A stretch of DNA of 6,177 bases from Alphaproteobacteria bacterium (GCA_028866355.1 JAGWIH010000144.1:1-6177), one strand, 5' to 3'. Counted from the stretch's first letter, positions 1 through 5,989 are shown. Notes: generated by a model not told the origin, from the letters alone. Program-made: numbers and translations.

Positions 1-5
1 ATTTT

Positions 6-23
6 AATGGGATAACTCCCATT
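6..23. repeat. 7-bp perfect inverted repeat (operator-like)
   Basis: AATGGGA and TCCCATT flank a TAAC spacer, giving a perfect 7-bp dyad in an AT-richer patch. A second dyad (GCCCA at 29-33, TGGGC at 43-47) lies just downstream, and CCCAT occurs again at 62-66. No T-run follows the hairpin on either strand, so a terminator is not favoured. It could be an operator for the methyltransferase-metF operon, but no regulator can be named. Confidence 0.35.
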
Positions 24-57
24 CTGTTGCCCATAATTCAAGTGGGCAGAATTGTGG

Positions 58-86
58 TTGACCCATGCGCCATGAGCGTTCGAAAT
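58..86 (+). promoter_or_regulatory. Candidate sigma70-type promoter of the methyltransferase-metF operon
   Basis: TTGACC at 58-63 is a good -35 box. A 17-base spacer separates it from CGAAAT at 81-86, a poor -10 that matches 3 of 6 consensus positions. Transcription would begin near 93 and leave a leader of about 42 bases before the ATG at 135. The spacing is ideal but the -10 is weak. Confidence 0.35.
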
Positions 87-100
87 CAGACCAAAGCAAC

Positions 101-119
101 AAGCGCGCGACGCGCGCTT
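101..119 (+). promoter_or_regulatory. Hairpin in the 5' leader next to the ribosome binding site
   Basis: AAGCGCGC at 101-108 and GCGCGCTT at 112-119 are perfect 8-bp complements around a GAC loop. The hairpin ends two bases before GGGGGTGG (121-128), the likely Shine-Dalgarno of the ATG at 135. In RNA such a GC-rich stem could affect ribosome access. The structure is seen in the sequence; any regulatory role is inference. Confidence 0.35.
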
Positions 120-134
120 CGGGGGTGGATGCGG

Positions 135-1559
135 ATGGATAGCCAGTCGCTGCTGCACGAGATTTCGGGATACTGCCGCCGCGTCGGCATGGCGGAGTCG
201 ACGTTCGGCCGCCTCGCCGTCAATGACGGCAAGCTGGTTAGCCGGTTGCGCTTCGGCGGCCGCGTGACGGTCGAGACCGTCGAACGCGTGCGCGACTTCA
301 TGGTGCGCCATAAGCCGGATGCAACGCGCGGCCGCACCGTGGCGGTTGCCGCGCCGGCGCCGGCCACGGCATCGCCGCCGCTGGCCAAGCCGTTGCCACC
401 AGCCCTCGCCGAGATCAACGGCAAGAGTAAGTCCGACAAGAATTTCCGCTTCTACGATAACCGGCAGAAATATCTGCTGTTCGTCAACACCTGCGGCGAG
501 AAGTGGACGGTCGCCGAACGCGTCAGCATGGAGCTCGGCAACATCCATCCGCGGCCGCCCGGCATCCGTGTCTTCGACGCCGGCATGGGCGACGGCACCG
601 TGCTGGCACGGGTCACGCGCTCGCTGCACAACCGCTTTCCGACGACGCCGCTTTATATCGTCGGCAAGGAGATCAGTCTCGAGGACGTACGCCTGACGCT
701 CGAAAAAATGCCGGACCGGTTCTACGAACATCCGGCGACGGTTCTCGTTCTGACCAACATGTACTATTCAGAGGCGCCGTGGCTCACGCCGAACTCGGTT
801 ACCGCCGCGACCAGCCTGGTCTGGCACGAAGTCGGGCTGACCGGCAGCACGGCGCACGAATTCGAGCAGCAAATTACGCAGCTCCAGCCGTTCCTCAATC
901 AGAACTGGCGCGCCAAGGTCAGTAAGGTCTCAGGCAATCCGATCTATGAAAAGCCGGTCGTCCTGGTGATCTACCGCGACGACTATAAATTCCTGCTCGA
1001 TCCGCTGCGGCCGCGGCGCGGCACGACCCGCGCGGACTACGATCTGGTCATCGCCTCGCAACCCTACCGCGCCCGCGCACCGCTCGAGTTCAAGGCGCAG
1101 AAAGTCATCGCGCCGCTGGCGCGGGCATTGGCGCCGGGTGGCCGGCTCATTGGCATCCATTCACACGGCAACGATCCGGGACTCGAGATCATCCAGCGGA
1201 TCTGGCCCGGCGAGAACCCATTCATGCACGATCGGCATCAGCTGTTGCGCGCAGTCAAAGCCGAGCTCGGCAGCAACGGCCGCGATCTCAACTTCAACGC
1301 CTACGCCGACACGCGGTCGATCTTCCGCTACGAGATGCACACCTTGCCGAGCGAAATCAGTGATTCGATCGGCACGTCGACGTTGTTTGCCGCCTGGAAC
1401 GCTGCAATCTACGTCGCCCAGATCGAGGATCATCGGCTGTCAGAAGTGATCGGCAGCACGGCGTACCTCGACGCAACCCGTGAAGTGCTGCAAAAGCACG
1501 GCGGGCTTTGGTTCTGGGATGAGTCCTACATCATCTCGCGCAAGCGGGATTCCGGATGA
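135..1559 (+). CDS. SAM-dependent methyltransferase with N-terminal HTH-like domain
   Basis: A 474-residue class I methyltransferase of unknown substrate, probably cytoplasmic since no signal peptide or membrane segment is seen. Residues 1-57 form a small helical domain that looks like a Cro/repressor-type helix-turn-helix (core STFGRLAVNDGKLVSRLR). An Ala/Pro-rich linker follows (about 69-93), then the catalytic domain. SAM motif I is VFDAGMGDG at 146-154, an acidic residue after the next strand lies in GKEIS (E179), and a late-strand motif is ALAPGGRLIGIHS at 331-343. The frame opens further upstream (TTG at 27, ATG at 72), but the ATG at 135 is preferred: GGGGGTGG lies 6 bases before it, and the domain begins there, whereas the upstream codons cover the promoter and hairpin. 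The stop overlaps the metF start in ATGA, so the two are probably co-translated. The methyltransferase fold is fairly certain; substrate and true DNA binding are not. Confidence 0.8.
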   Translation: MDSQSLLHEISGYCRRVGMAESTFGRLAVNDGKLVSRLRFGGRVTVETVERVRDFMVRHKPDATRGRTVAVAAPAPATASPPLAKPLPPALAEINGKSKSDKNFRFYDNRQKYLLFVNTCGEKWTVAERVSMELGNIHPRPPGIRVFDAGMGDGTVLARVTRSLHNRFPTTPLYIVGKEISLEDVRLTLEKMPDRFYEHPATVLVLTNMYYSEAPWLTPNSVTAATSLVWHEVGLTGSTAHEFEQQITQLQPFLNQNWRAKVSKVSGNPIYEKPVVLVIYRDDYKFLLDPLRPRRGTTRADYDLVIASQPYRARAPLEFKAQKVIAPLARALAPGGRLIGIHSHGNDPGLEIIQRIWPGENPFMHDRHQLLRAVKAELGSNGRDLNFNAYADTRSIFRYEMHTLPSEISDSIGTSTLFAAWNAAIYVAQIEDHRLSEVIGSTAYLDATREVLQKHGGLWFWDESYIISRKRDSG

Positions 1560-2500
1560 TGCCGGGTGCGCGCGTCGGCAGTCTGGCCGAACCTGCGCCG
1601 GTGCTCGACCGCCAGCAGCAGCGCATCACCGAGCTGTTAAGCGGCGTCTCGATCGAACTCTCGGCGCGCGAGCATGGCAGCGAACAACTCTGCTGTGGAT
1701 TTCTGGCGCCAGGCACGCCGGTTTACGTCAACTTTGGACCCAACGATTCCTACCACGCGGTCGTCGAAACGGCCGCGCGGCTGAAGCGCGCCGGCTTTTG
1801 TCCGGTGCCGCACGTCGCGGCGCGCTATCTAACCGGTCCGACGCAACTCGACGATTTTCTGGCGCGCGCCGTCGGCGCCGGCGTCGATCGCGTTCTGGTC
1901 ATTGGCGGTGATCTCGATCGGCCCGCCGGTCCGTTTCATGCGAGCCTCGAACTGATCGAAACCGGCCTATTGACCAAGCATGGCATCCGGACTGTCGGCG
2001 TCGCGGGCTACCCTGAAGGCCATCCGAAGATCGCAACGGCCACGCTTGACGGTGCACTGGCTGCGAAACTCCTTCGGCTGCAGAGCAGCGGCATCGCGCC
2101 CTATATCGTCACGCAATTCTGTTTCGACGCAGCGCCGATCATCGGCTGGTTGGCGCGCCTACGCGCGGCGGGCATCGTGGCGCCTGTCCGCGTCGGCCTC
2201 GCGGGCCCCGCAAGCATCGCCACCTTGGCCAAGTTCGCCATGCGTTGCGGCATCGGCAATTCGCTGCTCGCGCTGGTGGGCGGTCAAACTTCGATCGCGC
2301 GGCTGCTGGTCGAATCCGGGCCCGATAAGGTAATCCGCGCGCTCGCCGCCGTGGATCCGGCCGATCTCGATATCGCCGGACTGCATCTCTTCACGTTCGG
2401 CGGCGTGGTGCGGACGGGAAAGTGGCTTCGGGCACTTGGCGCCGGCGAAGTTTCCGGCTCGGACGACCGCCACACCCACGGGCGAAGCGGCACGGCATAA
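1556..2500 (+). CDS. metF: Methylenetetrahydrofolate reductase, divergent MetF family
   Basis: A 314-residue flavoprotein expected to reduce 5,10-methylenetetrahydrofolate to 5-methyltetrahydrofolate with FAD and NAD(P)H, feeding methionine and SAM synthesis. It is a cytoplasmic TIM barrel, close in length to the E. coli enzyme (296). Visible family motifs are SIELSA with E34 where the catalytic Glu (E. coli Glu28) sits, PHVAARYL at 85-92, VIGGD with D119 matching E. coli Asp120, GYPEGHP at 151-157, and TQFCFD with Q188 matching Gln183. The usual Phe-Phe-Pro-Pro after the catalytic Glu is missing, so this is a diverged subfamily, perhaps a second copy or a demethylation-linked enzyme. The last 20 or so residues are a polar tail. 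The start overlaps the methyltransferase stop (ATGA); GCGGGA at 1544-1549 is the likely ribosome site, and the ATG at 1559 is an alternative start. Family call strong; exact physiological role inferred. Confidence 0.85.
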   Translation: MMPGARVGSLAEPAPVLDRQQQRITELLSGVSIELSAREHGSEQLCCGFLAPGTPVYVNFGPNDSYHAVVETAARLKRAGFCPVPHVAARYLTGPTQLDDFLARAVGAGVDRVLVIGGDLDRPAGPFHASLELIETGLLTKHGIRTVGVAGYPEGHPKIATATLDGALAAKLLRLQSSGIAPYIVTQFCFDAAPIIGWLARLRAAGIVAPVRVGLAGPASIATLAKFAMRCGIGNSLLALVGGQTSIARLLVESGPDKVIRALAAVDPADLDIAGLHLFTFGGVVRTGKWLRALGAGEVSGSDDRHTHGRSGTA

Positions 2501-2504
2501 GACG

Positions 2505-2528
2505 CGCCGCGGCGATCCGCGCGCGGCG
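2505..2528 (+). terminator. Weak candidate terminator after metF
   Basis: CGCCGCG (2505-2511) and CGCGGCG (2522-2528) are perfect 7-bp complements around a 10-base loop, starting 5 bases after the metF stop. The following bases (TTCAATTCCGTTT) are only partly T-rich, so intrinsic termination is uncertain. Confidence 0.3.
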
Positions 2529-2549
2529 TTCAATTCCGTTTCGGCAGAC

Positions 2550-2618
2550 TTAGGTACGAACGAGCGTGTCGCAGGCCGCGGTCAGCAGCCCCAACGCGAA
2601 TAGGACGAAATTCATCAT
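2550..2618 (-). CDS. Tiny hydrophobic, lipoprotein-like peptide (22 aa)
   Basis: A 22-codon ORF in the gap between metF and the nitroreductase gene. It starts with two ATG codons; GGGAG lies 6 bases upstream, a good Shine-Dalgarno. The peptide has a hydrophobic stretch (FVLFALGLLTAA) ending in a lipobox-like LTAAC, then only six more residues (DTLVRT). It resembles the start of a small lipoprotein or a small membrane peptide of the entericidin or type I toxin size class, but no family is recognised. A weak promoter may precede it (TTGAGT and CAGTAT on the minus strand, plus-strand 2653-2658 and 2631-2636, 16-base spacer). It may be chance; the ribosome site and lipobox are the only support. 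Confidence 0.3.
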   Translation of the reverse strand: MMNFVLFALGLLTAACDTLVRT

Positions 2619-2672
2619 TAGCAGCTCCCGATACTGAACAACGGCGATCAACACTCAAACAGGGAGCAAGCG

Positions 2673-2726
2673 ATGTGCCAGCGGCAGAAACCGCCGCTTT
2701 GGCGGCACGGTCAATCGCGGTCGTAA
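2673..2726 (+). CDS. Possible 17-aa basic peptide (leader-like ORF)
   Basis: An ATG preceded at 6 bases by AGGGAG (2661-2666) opens a 17-codon frame, MCQRQKPPLWRHGQSRS, ending in TAA. It is basic and hydrophilic, and GC-rich hairpins (GCGGC 2681-2685 with GCCGC 2693-2697, or GCCGC 2693-2697 with GCGGC 2702-2706) could form inside it as alternatives, as in attenuator-type leaders. However, no same-strand gene follows until 3508, across the antisense nitroreductase, so a leader role lacks a clear target. It is divergent from the 22-aa ORF with 54 bp between starts. Confidence 0.2.
   Translation: MCQRQKPPLWRHGQSRS
2687..2706 (-). terminator. Candidate intrinsic terminator of the nitroreductase gene
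   Basis: Read on the minus strand, GCCGC-CAAA-GCGGC forms a 5-bp GC stem with a tetraloop, followed by GG and TTTC. It lies about 50 bases beyond the nitroreductase stop codon. The stem is short and the T-run brief, so support is moderate at best. It overlaps the 17-aa ORF on the other strand. Confidence 0.3.
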
Positions 2727-2755
2727 AATCCACCGACACCGAAGGGCGCCTGAAC

Positions 2756-3313
2756 TCAACCCCGCCAGCGGCGGGTGACCGAAGCGGTGTCGTTTTGGCG
2801 CGGCTGGCCCGGCGTTTTGATCGTGCCCAAATAGAGAAAGCCGATGATGGCGTCGGTTTCGGCAAGGCCGAGGGCGCGCTTCATCGCCGGATCATAGGCA
2901 ATGGCGCCGGTGCGCCAGAACCCGCCGAAGCCGAGCGCATAGGCGGCAACCAACATGTTCTGGGCCGCCGCGCCAACGGCGACGAGCTGCTCGACTTCGG
3001 GCACTTTCGCATTCGATTGCACGGATGCCGCAACGATGACAATCAGCGGCGCGCGCAGCGCCTTTTTGCGTTCAGCCTCGAGCTTGCCGGCCGGCGCCGT
3101 CGGTTCGCGGCGCGTCAATGCTTCTGCCAGCATGGTGCCGAATTTTTCCCGCGCCATGCCTTCAATCAGGATGAAACGCCACGGGCGCATGCGGCCGTGA
3201 TCGGGCGCGGCAACCGCCGCTTCGAGGATCTTTTGCAAGGCGTCGCCCGATGGCCCGGGCGCATCGAGCGCCGCCGGCGAAACGCGGGTCGTCAACGCGG
3301 TGAGAGCATCCAT
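2756..3313 (-). CDS. Nitroreductase family flavoprotein, YdjA type
   Basis: A 185-residue FMN-dependent oxidoreductase of the nitroreductase superfamily, the same length class as E. coli YdjA (183 aa). The N-terminus MDAL..L..RVSPAAL, then APDHGRMRPWRFILIEG (about 36-52), RAPLIVIV, KVPEVEQ, GFGGFWRTGA and IIGFLYLGT near the end all follow the YdjA pattern. The APDH and PW motifs contribute to the flavin pocket in this family. It is expected to be a cytoplasmic homodimer using NAD(P)H to reduce nitroaromatics or quinone-like compounds; the natural substrate is unknown. The frame continues 32 codons upstream, but the start at 3313 is chosen because MDAL is the family's N-terminus; only a weak AGG precedes it. 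It stands alone, divergent from the binding-protein gene. Confidence 0.88.
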   Translation of the reverse strand: MDALTALTTRVSPAALDAPGPSGDALQKILEAAVAAPDHGRMRPWRFILIEGMAREKFGTMLAEALTRREPTAPAGKLEAERKKALRAPLIVIVAASVQSNAKVPEVEQLVAVGAAAQNMLVAAYALGFGGFWRTGAIAYDPAMKRALGLAETDAIIGFLYLGTIKTPGQPRQNDTASVTRRWRG

Positions 3314-3352
3314 TGCGGCGCCTGTTGTACGAAATCCGCACGCGAAAGACGA

Positions 3353-3369
3353 GAAAACTCGACGTTTTC
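3353..3369. promoter_or_regulatory. Dyad GAAAAC-N5-GTTTTC in the divergent gap
   Basis: A perfect 6-bp inverted repeat around TCGAC lies 39 bp upstream of the nitroreductase start and about 140 bp before the binding-protein start. It is the most AT-rich element of the gap and is placed as an operator would be. No regulator gene is nearby to pair with it. Confidence 0.3.
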
Positions 3370-3377
3370 CGGCGACG

Positions 3378-3394
3378 GTGGGCAAGCGTGGGCA
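3378..3394. repeat. Tandem GTGGGCA repeat with 10-bp period
   Basis: GTGGGCA occurs at 3378-3384 and 3388-3394, exactly one helical turn apart, upstream of the candidate promoter of the binding-protein gene. The arrangement suits tandem binding of a regulator on one face of DNA. The same heptamer also occurs at 42-48. In GC-rich DNA this could be chance. Confidence 0.25.
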
Positions 3395-3422
3395 GGACAA
3401 TACCATCACGCCCCTATCCGGC

Positions 3423-3452
3423 TTGGTGATCGACGCGGCGCGAACCTATACT
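3423..3452 (+). promoter_or_regulatory. Candidate sigma70-type promoter of the binding-protein gene
   Basis: TTGGTG at 3423-3428 and TATACT at 3447-3452 are 18 bases apart. The -10 matches 5 of 6 consensus positions; the -35 keeps TTG. Transcription would start near 3459, giving a leader of roughly 50 bases that holds a GCCGGCAA direct repeat (3453-3460 and 3472-3479) and then the ribosome site. Confidence 0.45.
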
Positions 3453-3494
3453 GCCGGCAACGGGCTCGCGCGCCGGCAAGAGCGCGCCGCCGAT

Positions 3495-3501
3495 GGGGAG
3501 G
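3495..3501 (+). promoter_or_regulatory. Ribosome binding site fixing the binding-protein start
   Basis: GGGGAGG lies 6 bases before the ATG at 3508. An in-frame ATG at 3493 overlaps this site and has no Shine-Dalgarno of its own, so the downstream ATG is the start; it also places the twin-arginine motif near the N-terminus. Confidence 0.7.
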
Positions 3502-3507
3502 ATCGAC

Positions 3508-4755
3508 ATGAGCAAGACAATCAATCGCCGGAATTTCATGGCCGGCACGGCCGCGATGGCGGGCGCCGCGAGCTTGCCGATACCGGCGATCGCGCAGCAA
3601 GCACCGATCAAAATCGGCTTGATGACGGTGAAGACCGGCGGCCTCGCCGCGGGCGGCGTTCACCTCGAGGAAGGGATTACCTGCTTCCTCAAGGACAAGA
3701 ACTTCACGCTGGCCGGACGCAAGGTCGAGCTGATTGTCGCCGACACCGCCGGCCAGCCCGCGGTCGCCAAGACCAAGGCGATTGAACTCGTCGAGCGCGA
3801 CAAGGTCGACTTGATCATGGGGCCGCTCGCCGCCTTCGAATGGTTGGCGATCGAGGATTATCTCGGCCAGAACAAGATGCCGACCATGGGATTCGGTGGC
3901 GCCGAGGATCTAACGCAGCGCCATCGCAATTTTTACCAGGTGCGCACGTCCGACAGCTCGGCGCAGTGCCTCTATCCGCTCGCCGAATACGCAATCAAAG
4001 AGATGAAGCTCAAGCGCGCCATCACGCTCGGCGACGATTTCGCCTTCGGCTACGAGCAGGTCGGCGGGTTCCAGAAGGTCTACGAGGACGGCGGCGGGCG
4101 ACTCGCCAAGAAACTGTGGTCGCCGTTCAATACGCCCGATTACACGCCCTATCTCGCGCAGATCGATCCGCATGCCGTCGACGTCGTGGTCCAGGTCTAT
4201 GCGGGCGCCAATCCGATCAAGTTCACGCACCAATATCGCGATCAGGGCTTCAAGCTGCCGCTGCTCGGCGGCTCGACGGTCGCCGACGACAGTATCATGC
4301 GTAACTTCGGCGACGAGGCGATCGGGCTGATCAATTCGATTCCTTACACGCTCGATCTCAAGACCGACGCCAACCGGCGCTTTATCGCCGCGATGAAGAA
4401 ATATTACGGCGCCGACATTCCGATCGGATTCTATGCCGCGGCGCTTTACGTCAACGGTCAGATTCTCGAGGCCGCGCTCAAGGCGACCGGCGGCAAGGTC
4501 GACAACCGCGACGCGCTGATCAAGGCGATCCGCGCCGTTTCGCTGTCCGATACGCCGCGCGGACCCGTCAAGTTCGATGATTACGGCAACTTGGTCTTCA
4601 CCGTCTATATCCGGCGGGTCGAGAAGCGGGACGGCAAGCTCGTCAACGTGACGATCAAAACCTATCCCAACGTCAGCCAGTTCTGGCACTACGACCCGAA
4701 AAAATTCCTCGCCGAGCCGGTGTTCTCGCGCGACTACCCGCCGCTCAAGAGCTGA
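3508..4755 (+). CDS. ABC transporter substrate-binding protein, type I (Leu/Ile/Val-binding family), Tat signal
   Basis: A 415-residue periplasmic binding protein of the Peripla_BP_6/LivJ-like family, which delivers ligands such as branched-chain amino acids, amides or aromatic acids to an ABC permease. Residues 1-29 are a signal peptide with a twin-arginine motif (NRRNFMAG at 6-13), an Ala/Gly-rich stretch and a likely cut after PAIA (29), suggesting export folded by Tat. The mature part opens with IKIGLMTVKTGGLA, then GRKVELIVADTAGQPAVAKTKAIELV-like segments (split near 70-94), a domain-crossing MGPLAAFEW region and DYTPYLAQI (211-219), all usual for the fold. The ligand cannot be read from the sequence. 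No permease or ATPase gene lies next to it: the following gene is convergent and overlaps its last 11 bp. It is either an orphan binding protein or works with a transporter elsewhere. Confidence 0.87.
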   Translation: MSKTINRRNFMAGTAAMAGAASLPIPAIAQQAPIKIGLMTVKTGGLAAGGVHLEEGITCFLKDKNFTLAGRKVELIVADTAGQPAVAKTKAIELVERDKVDLIMGPLAAFEWLAIEDYLGQNKMPTMGFGGAEDLTQRHRNFYQVRTSDSSAQCLYPLAEYAIKEMKLKRAITLGDDFAFGYEQVGGFQKVYEDGGGRLAKKLWSPFNTPDYTPYLAQIDPHAVDVVVQVYAGANPIKFTHQYRDQGFKLPLLGGSTVADDSIMRNFGDEAIGLINSIPYTLDLKTDANRRFIAAMKKYYGADIPIGFYAAALYVNGQILEAALKATGGKVDNRDALIKAIRAVSLSDTPRGPVKFDDYGNLVFTVYIRRVEKRDGKLVNVTIKTYPNVSQFWHYDPKKFLAEPVFSRDYPPLKS

Positions 4756-5989
4756 GGGTGATGCGGCCGGCCGCAGCCTGGCCGCCGAGATCAATGCACG
4801 CAAGGTGATCGGCGACCGAGCAGGTCACGACGGCAGTGCGGCTGTCGTCAGTGAAACCCGTATGCGCGCCGCCGCGGCCGATCTCGATGCGTGCGACCAG
4901 TTTGCCGCTTGGCACCGCGAAGATGCGCGCGTGATCGGATGCAAAACCCGTCACGATCGCCCGTTTGCCGTCCGGCGCGATGTCGAGCCCGTGCGGATAG
5001 GCCTCGGTTTCGAGCAACGCCACCCGCTTCAGGCTCGCGGCGTCGAACACCGCGACTGTATCGTCGAGGAAATTCGCCACCCAGATCTGGCCGCCGTCCG
5101 GCGTCAGGCAAACCGCGTGCGCCCAGCGCCCGCTTTCGACCGACGCGATCACGCCGCCGTCTTCGTCGAGCGCGTTCAGCGTGCCGTCCCAGCTGTTGGC
5201 GACGTAAATGCGTTTGCGGTGATGATCCGCCCTGGCGTGCGACGGGCCGTCGCCGACCGTGCAGCGGCCGACAATCACACCATCAGACAGCCGCACCTTC
5301 ACCAGATCGGTCGCGCCCATACACGGCACGAAGGCGTATTGCCCGTCGCTTGACAGCGCCGGGTCGTGCGGCGTCGAGCCGACTTCGATGGTCTGCGTGA
5401 CGTAGCCGCCGGCCTGCGGGCGAACGATCGTCAGGGTGTCGGTCGCACCGCCGGTGACGCAGACGATGCCGTCCGGCGTGACGACGGGCAGCTGCGGCCC
5501 GCCGGGCACATCCCAGCGATGGGTGACCGCAAGATCGGCGCAGCGCAATGCGACCAGCTGGCCTGCAGCCGGATCGGCGACAATCACCTGGTCGGCGGTT
5601 TCATCGAGGGCAAGGTGTGAACCGGACTTAAGCGCCCGCGCGACGGCAACGACGCGGCGCGCGCCGCCGTCGATGCGGGCGACCACCGGGCTGCGTTGGC
5701 AGGCCCAGATCGAGCCGTCGTTCCGCGCCACCAGATGGTGAAATCCGGCCGGCTTGCCTAACGTCGGCGACAGCCCACGAACAAAATCGAGATGCCAGAC
5801 GCCGTCGGCGTCGCGCTTCGGCACATGACGGATGCCGGATTCAAGCAGCCACATGCGCGTGTGCGGCGGGTAACTCGCCAGTAGCGCTTCGGCGCGCTCG
5901 CCGGGCGCCAGCGCGTCGTAACGCGCGACCAAAGTTCGGGCGGCGTCGAGGTCGGACTTGTCGCGGCAATCGATCAACATCTCAGACAT
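4745..5989 (-). CDS. DUF2249/TusA-like domain fused to an eight-unit beta-propeller (YVTN/YncE type)
   Basis: A 414-residue protein without signal peptide, so probably cytoplasmic. Residues 1-72 look like a DUF2249 (TusA-like fold) domain: MLIDCRD at the start, DALAPGER, PPHTRMWLLES and VWHLDFVR. From about 82 onward come propeller repeats with the typical x-H-x-x-x-x-PDG-x-x-x-W/Y-V pattern. Units begin at H84, H125, Q166, H208, H251, H291, H333 and H376, spaced 40-43 residues; examples are YPHGLDIAPDGKRAIV and WAHAVCLTPDGGQIWV. Propellers of this kind act as binding scaffolds and sometimes hold metals or haem. The ATG at 5989 is chosen because the DUF2249-like domain begins there and it overlaps the previous gene's stop by 8 bp (translational coupling); 15 further upstream codons in frame lie inside that gene. 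The 3' end overlaps the binding-protein gene tail to tail by 11 bp. Function unknown. Confidence 0.75.
   Translation of the reverse strand: MSEMLIDCRDKSDLDAARTLVARYDALAPGERAEALLASYPPHTRMWLLESGIRHVPKRDADGVWHLDFVRGLSPTLGKPAGFHHLVARNDGSIWACQRSPVVARIDGGARRVVAVARALKSGSHLALDETADQVIVADPAAGQLVALRCADLAVTHRWDVPGGPQLPVVTPDGIVCVTGGATDTLTIVRPQAGGYVTQTIEVGSTPHDPALSSDGQYAFVPCMGATDLVKVRLSDGVIVGRCTVGDGPSHARADHHRKRIYVANSWDGTLNALDEDGGVIASVESGRWAHAVCLTPDGGQIWVANFLDDTVAVFDAASLKRVALLETEAYPHGLDIAPDGKRAIVTGFASDHARIFAVPSGKLVARIEIGRGGAHTGFTDDSRTAVVTCSVADHLACIDLGGQAAAGRITLSS
4762..4775. repeat. 14-bp perfect palindrome at the convergent gene ends
   Basis: TGCGGCCGGCCGCA is self-complementary and starts 7 bases after the binding-protein stop, inside the last codons of the propeller gene. 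GCGGCC (4763-4768) can also pair with GGCCGC at 4780-4785. No T-run follows on the plus strand, so a classical terminator is not shown, though it may slow converging transcription. Confidence 0.3.

Noticed and set aside
27..134. Longer methyltransferase starts at TTG 27 or ATG 72
   Set aside because: They have no good ribosome site, run through the likely promoter and leader hairpin, and add residues before the natural start of the HTH-like domain.
1..134. SAM or SAH riboswitch before the methyltransferase operon
   Set aside because: The predicted leader is only about 42 bases with one simple hairpin; no recognisable riboswitch core was seen.
2501..2755. tRNA, sRNA or attachment site in the convergent gap
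   Set aside because: No cloverleaf, no flanking direct repeats and no integrase or transposase genes in the window.
3314..3409. Upstream extension of the nitroreductase
   Set aside because: The family N-terminus MDAL aligns with the internal ATG at 3313, and the extension covers the dyad of the regulatory gap.
2675..3511. Long plus-strand frame opposite the nitroreductase
   Set aside because: Low-complexity Arg/Ala/Gly-rich translation antisense to a clear nitroreductase; a high-GC shadow frame.
3910..4803. 297-codon minus-strand frame opposite the binding protein
   Set aside because: Arg/Asp/Val-rich translation with no family features, fully antisense to a well-supported gene.
4805..5353. 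Plus-strand frame opposite the propeller gene
   Set aside because: Composition typical of an antisense shadow; the opposite strand has clear repeat structure.
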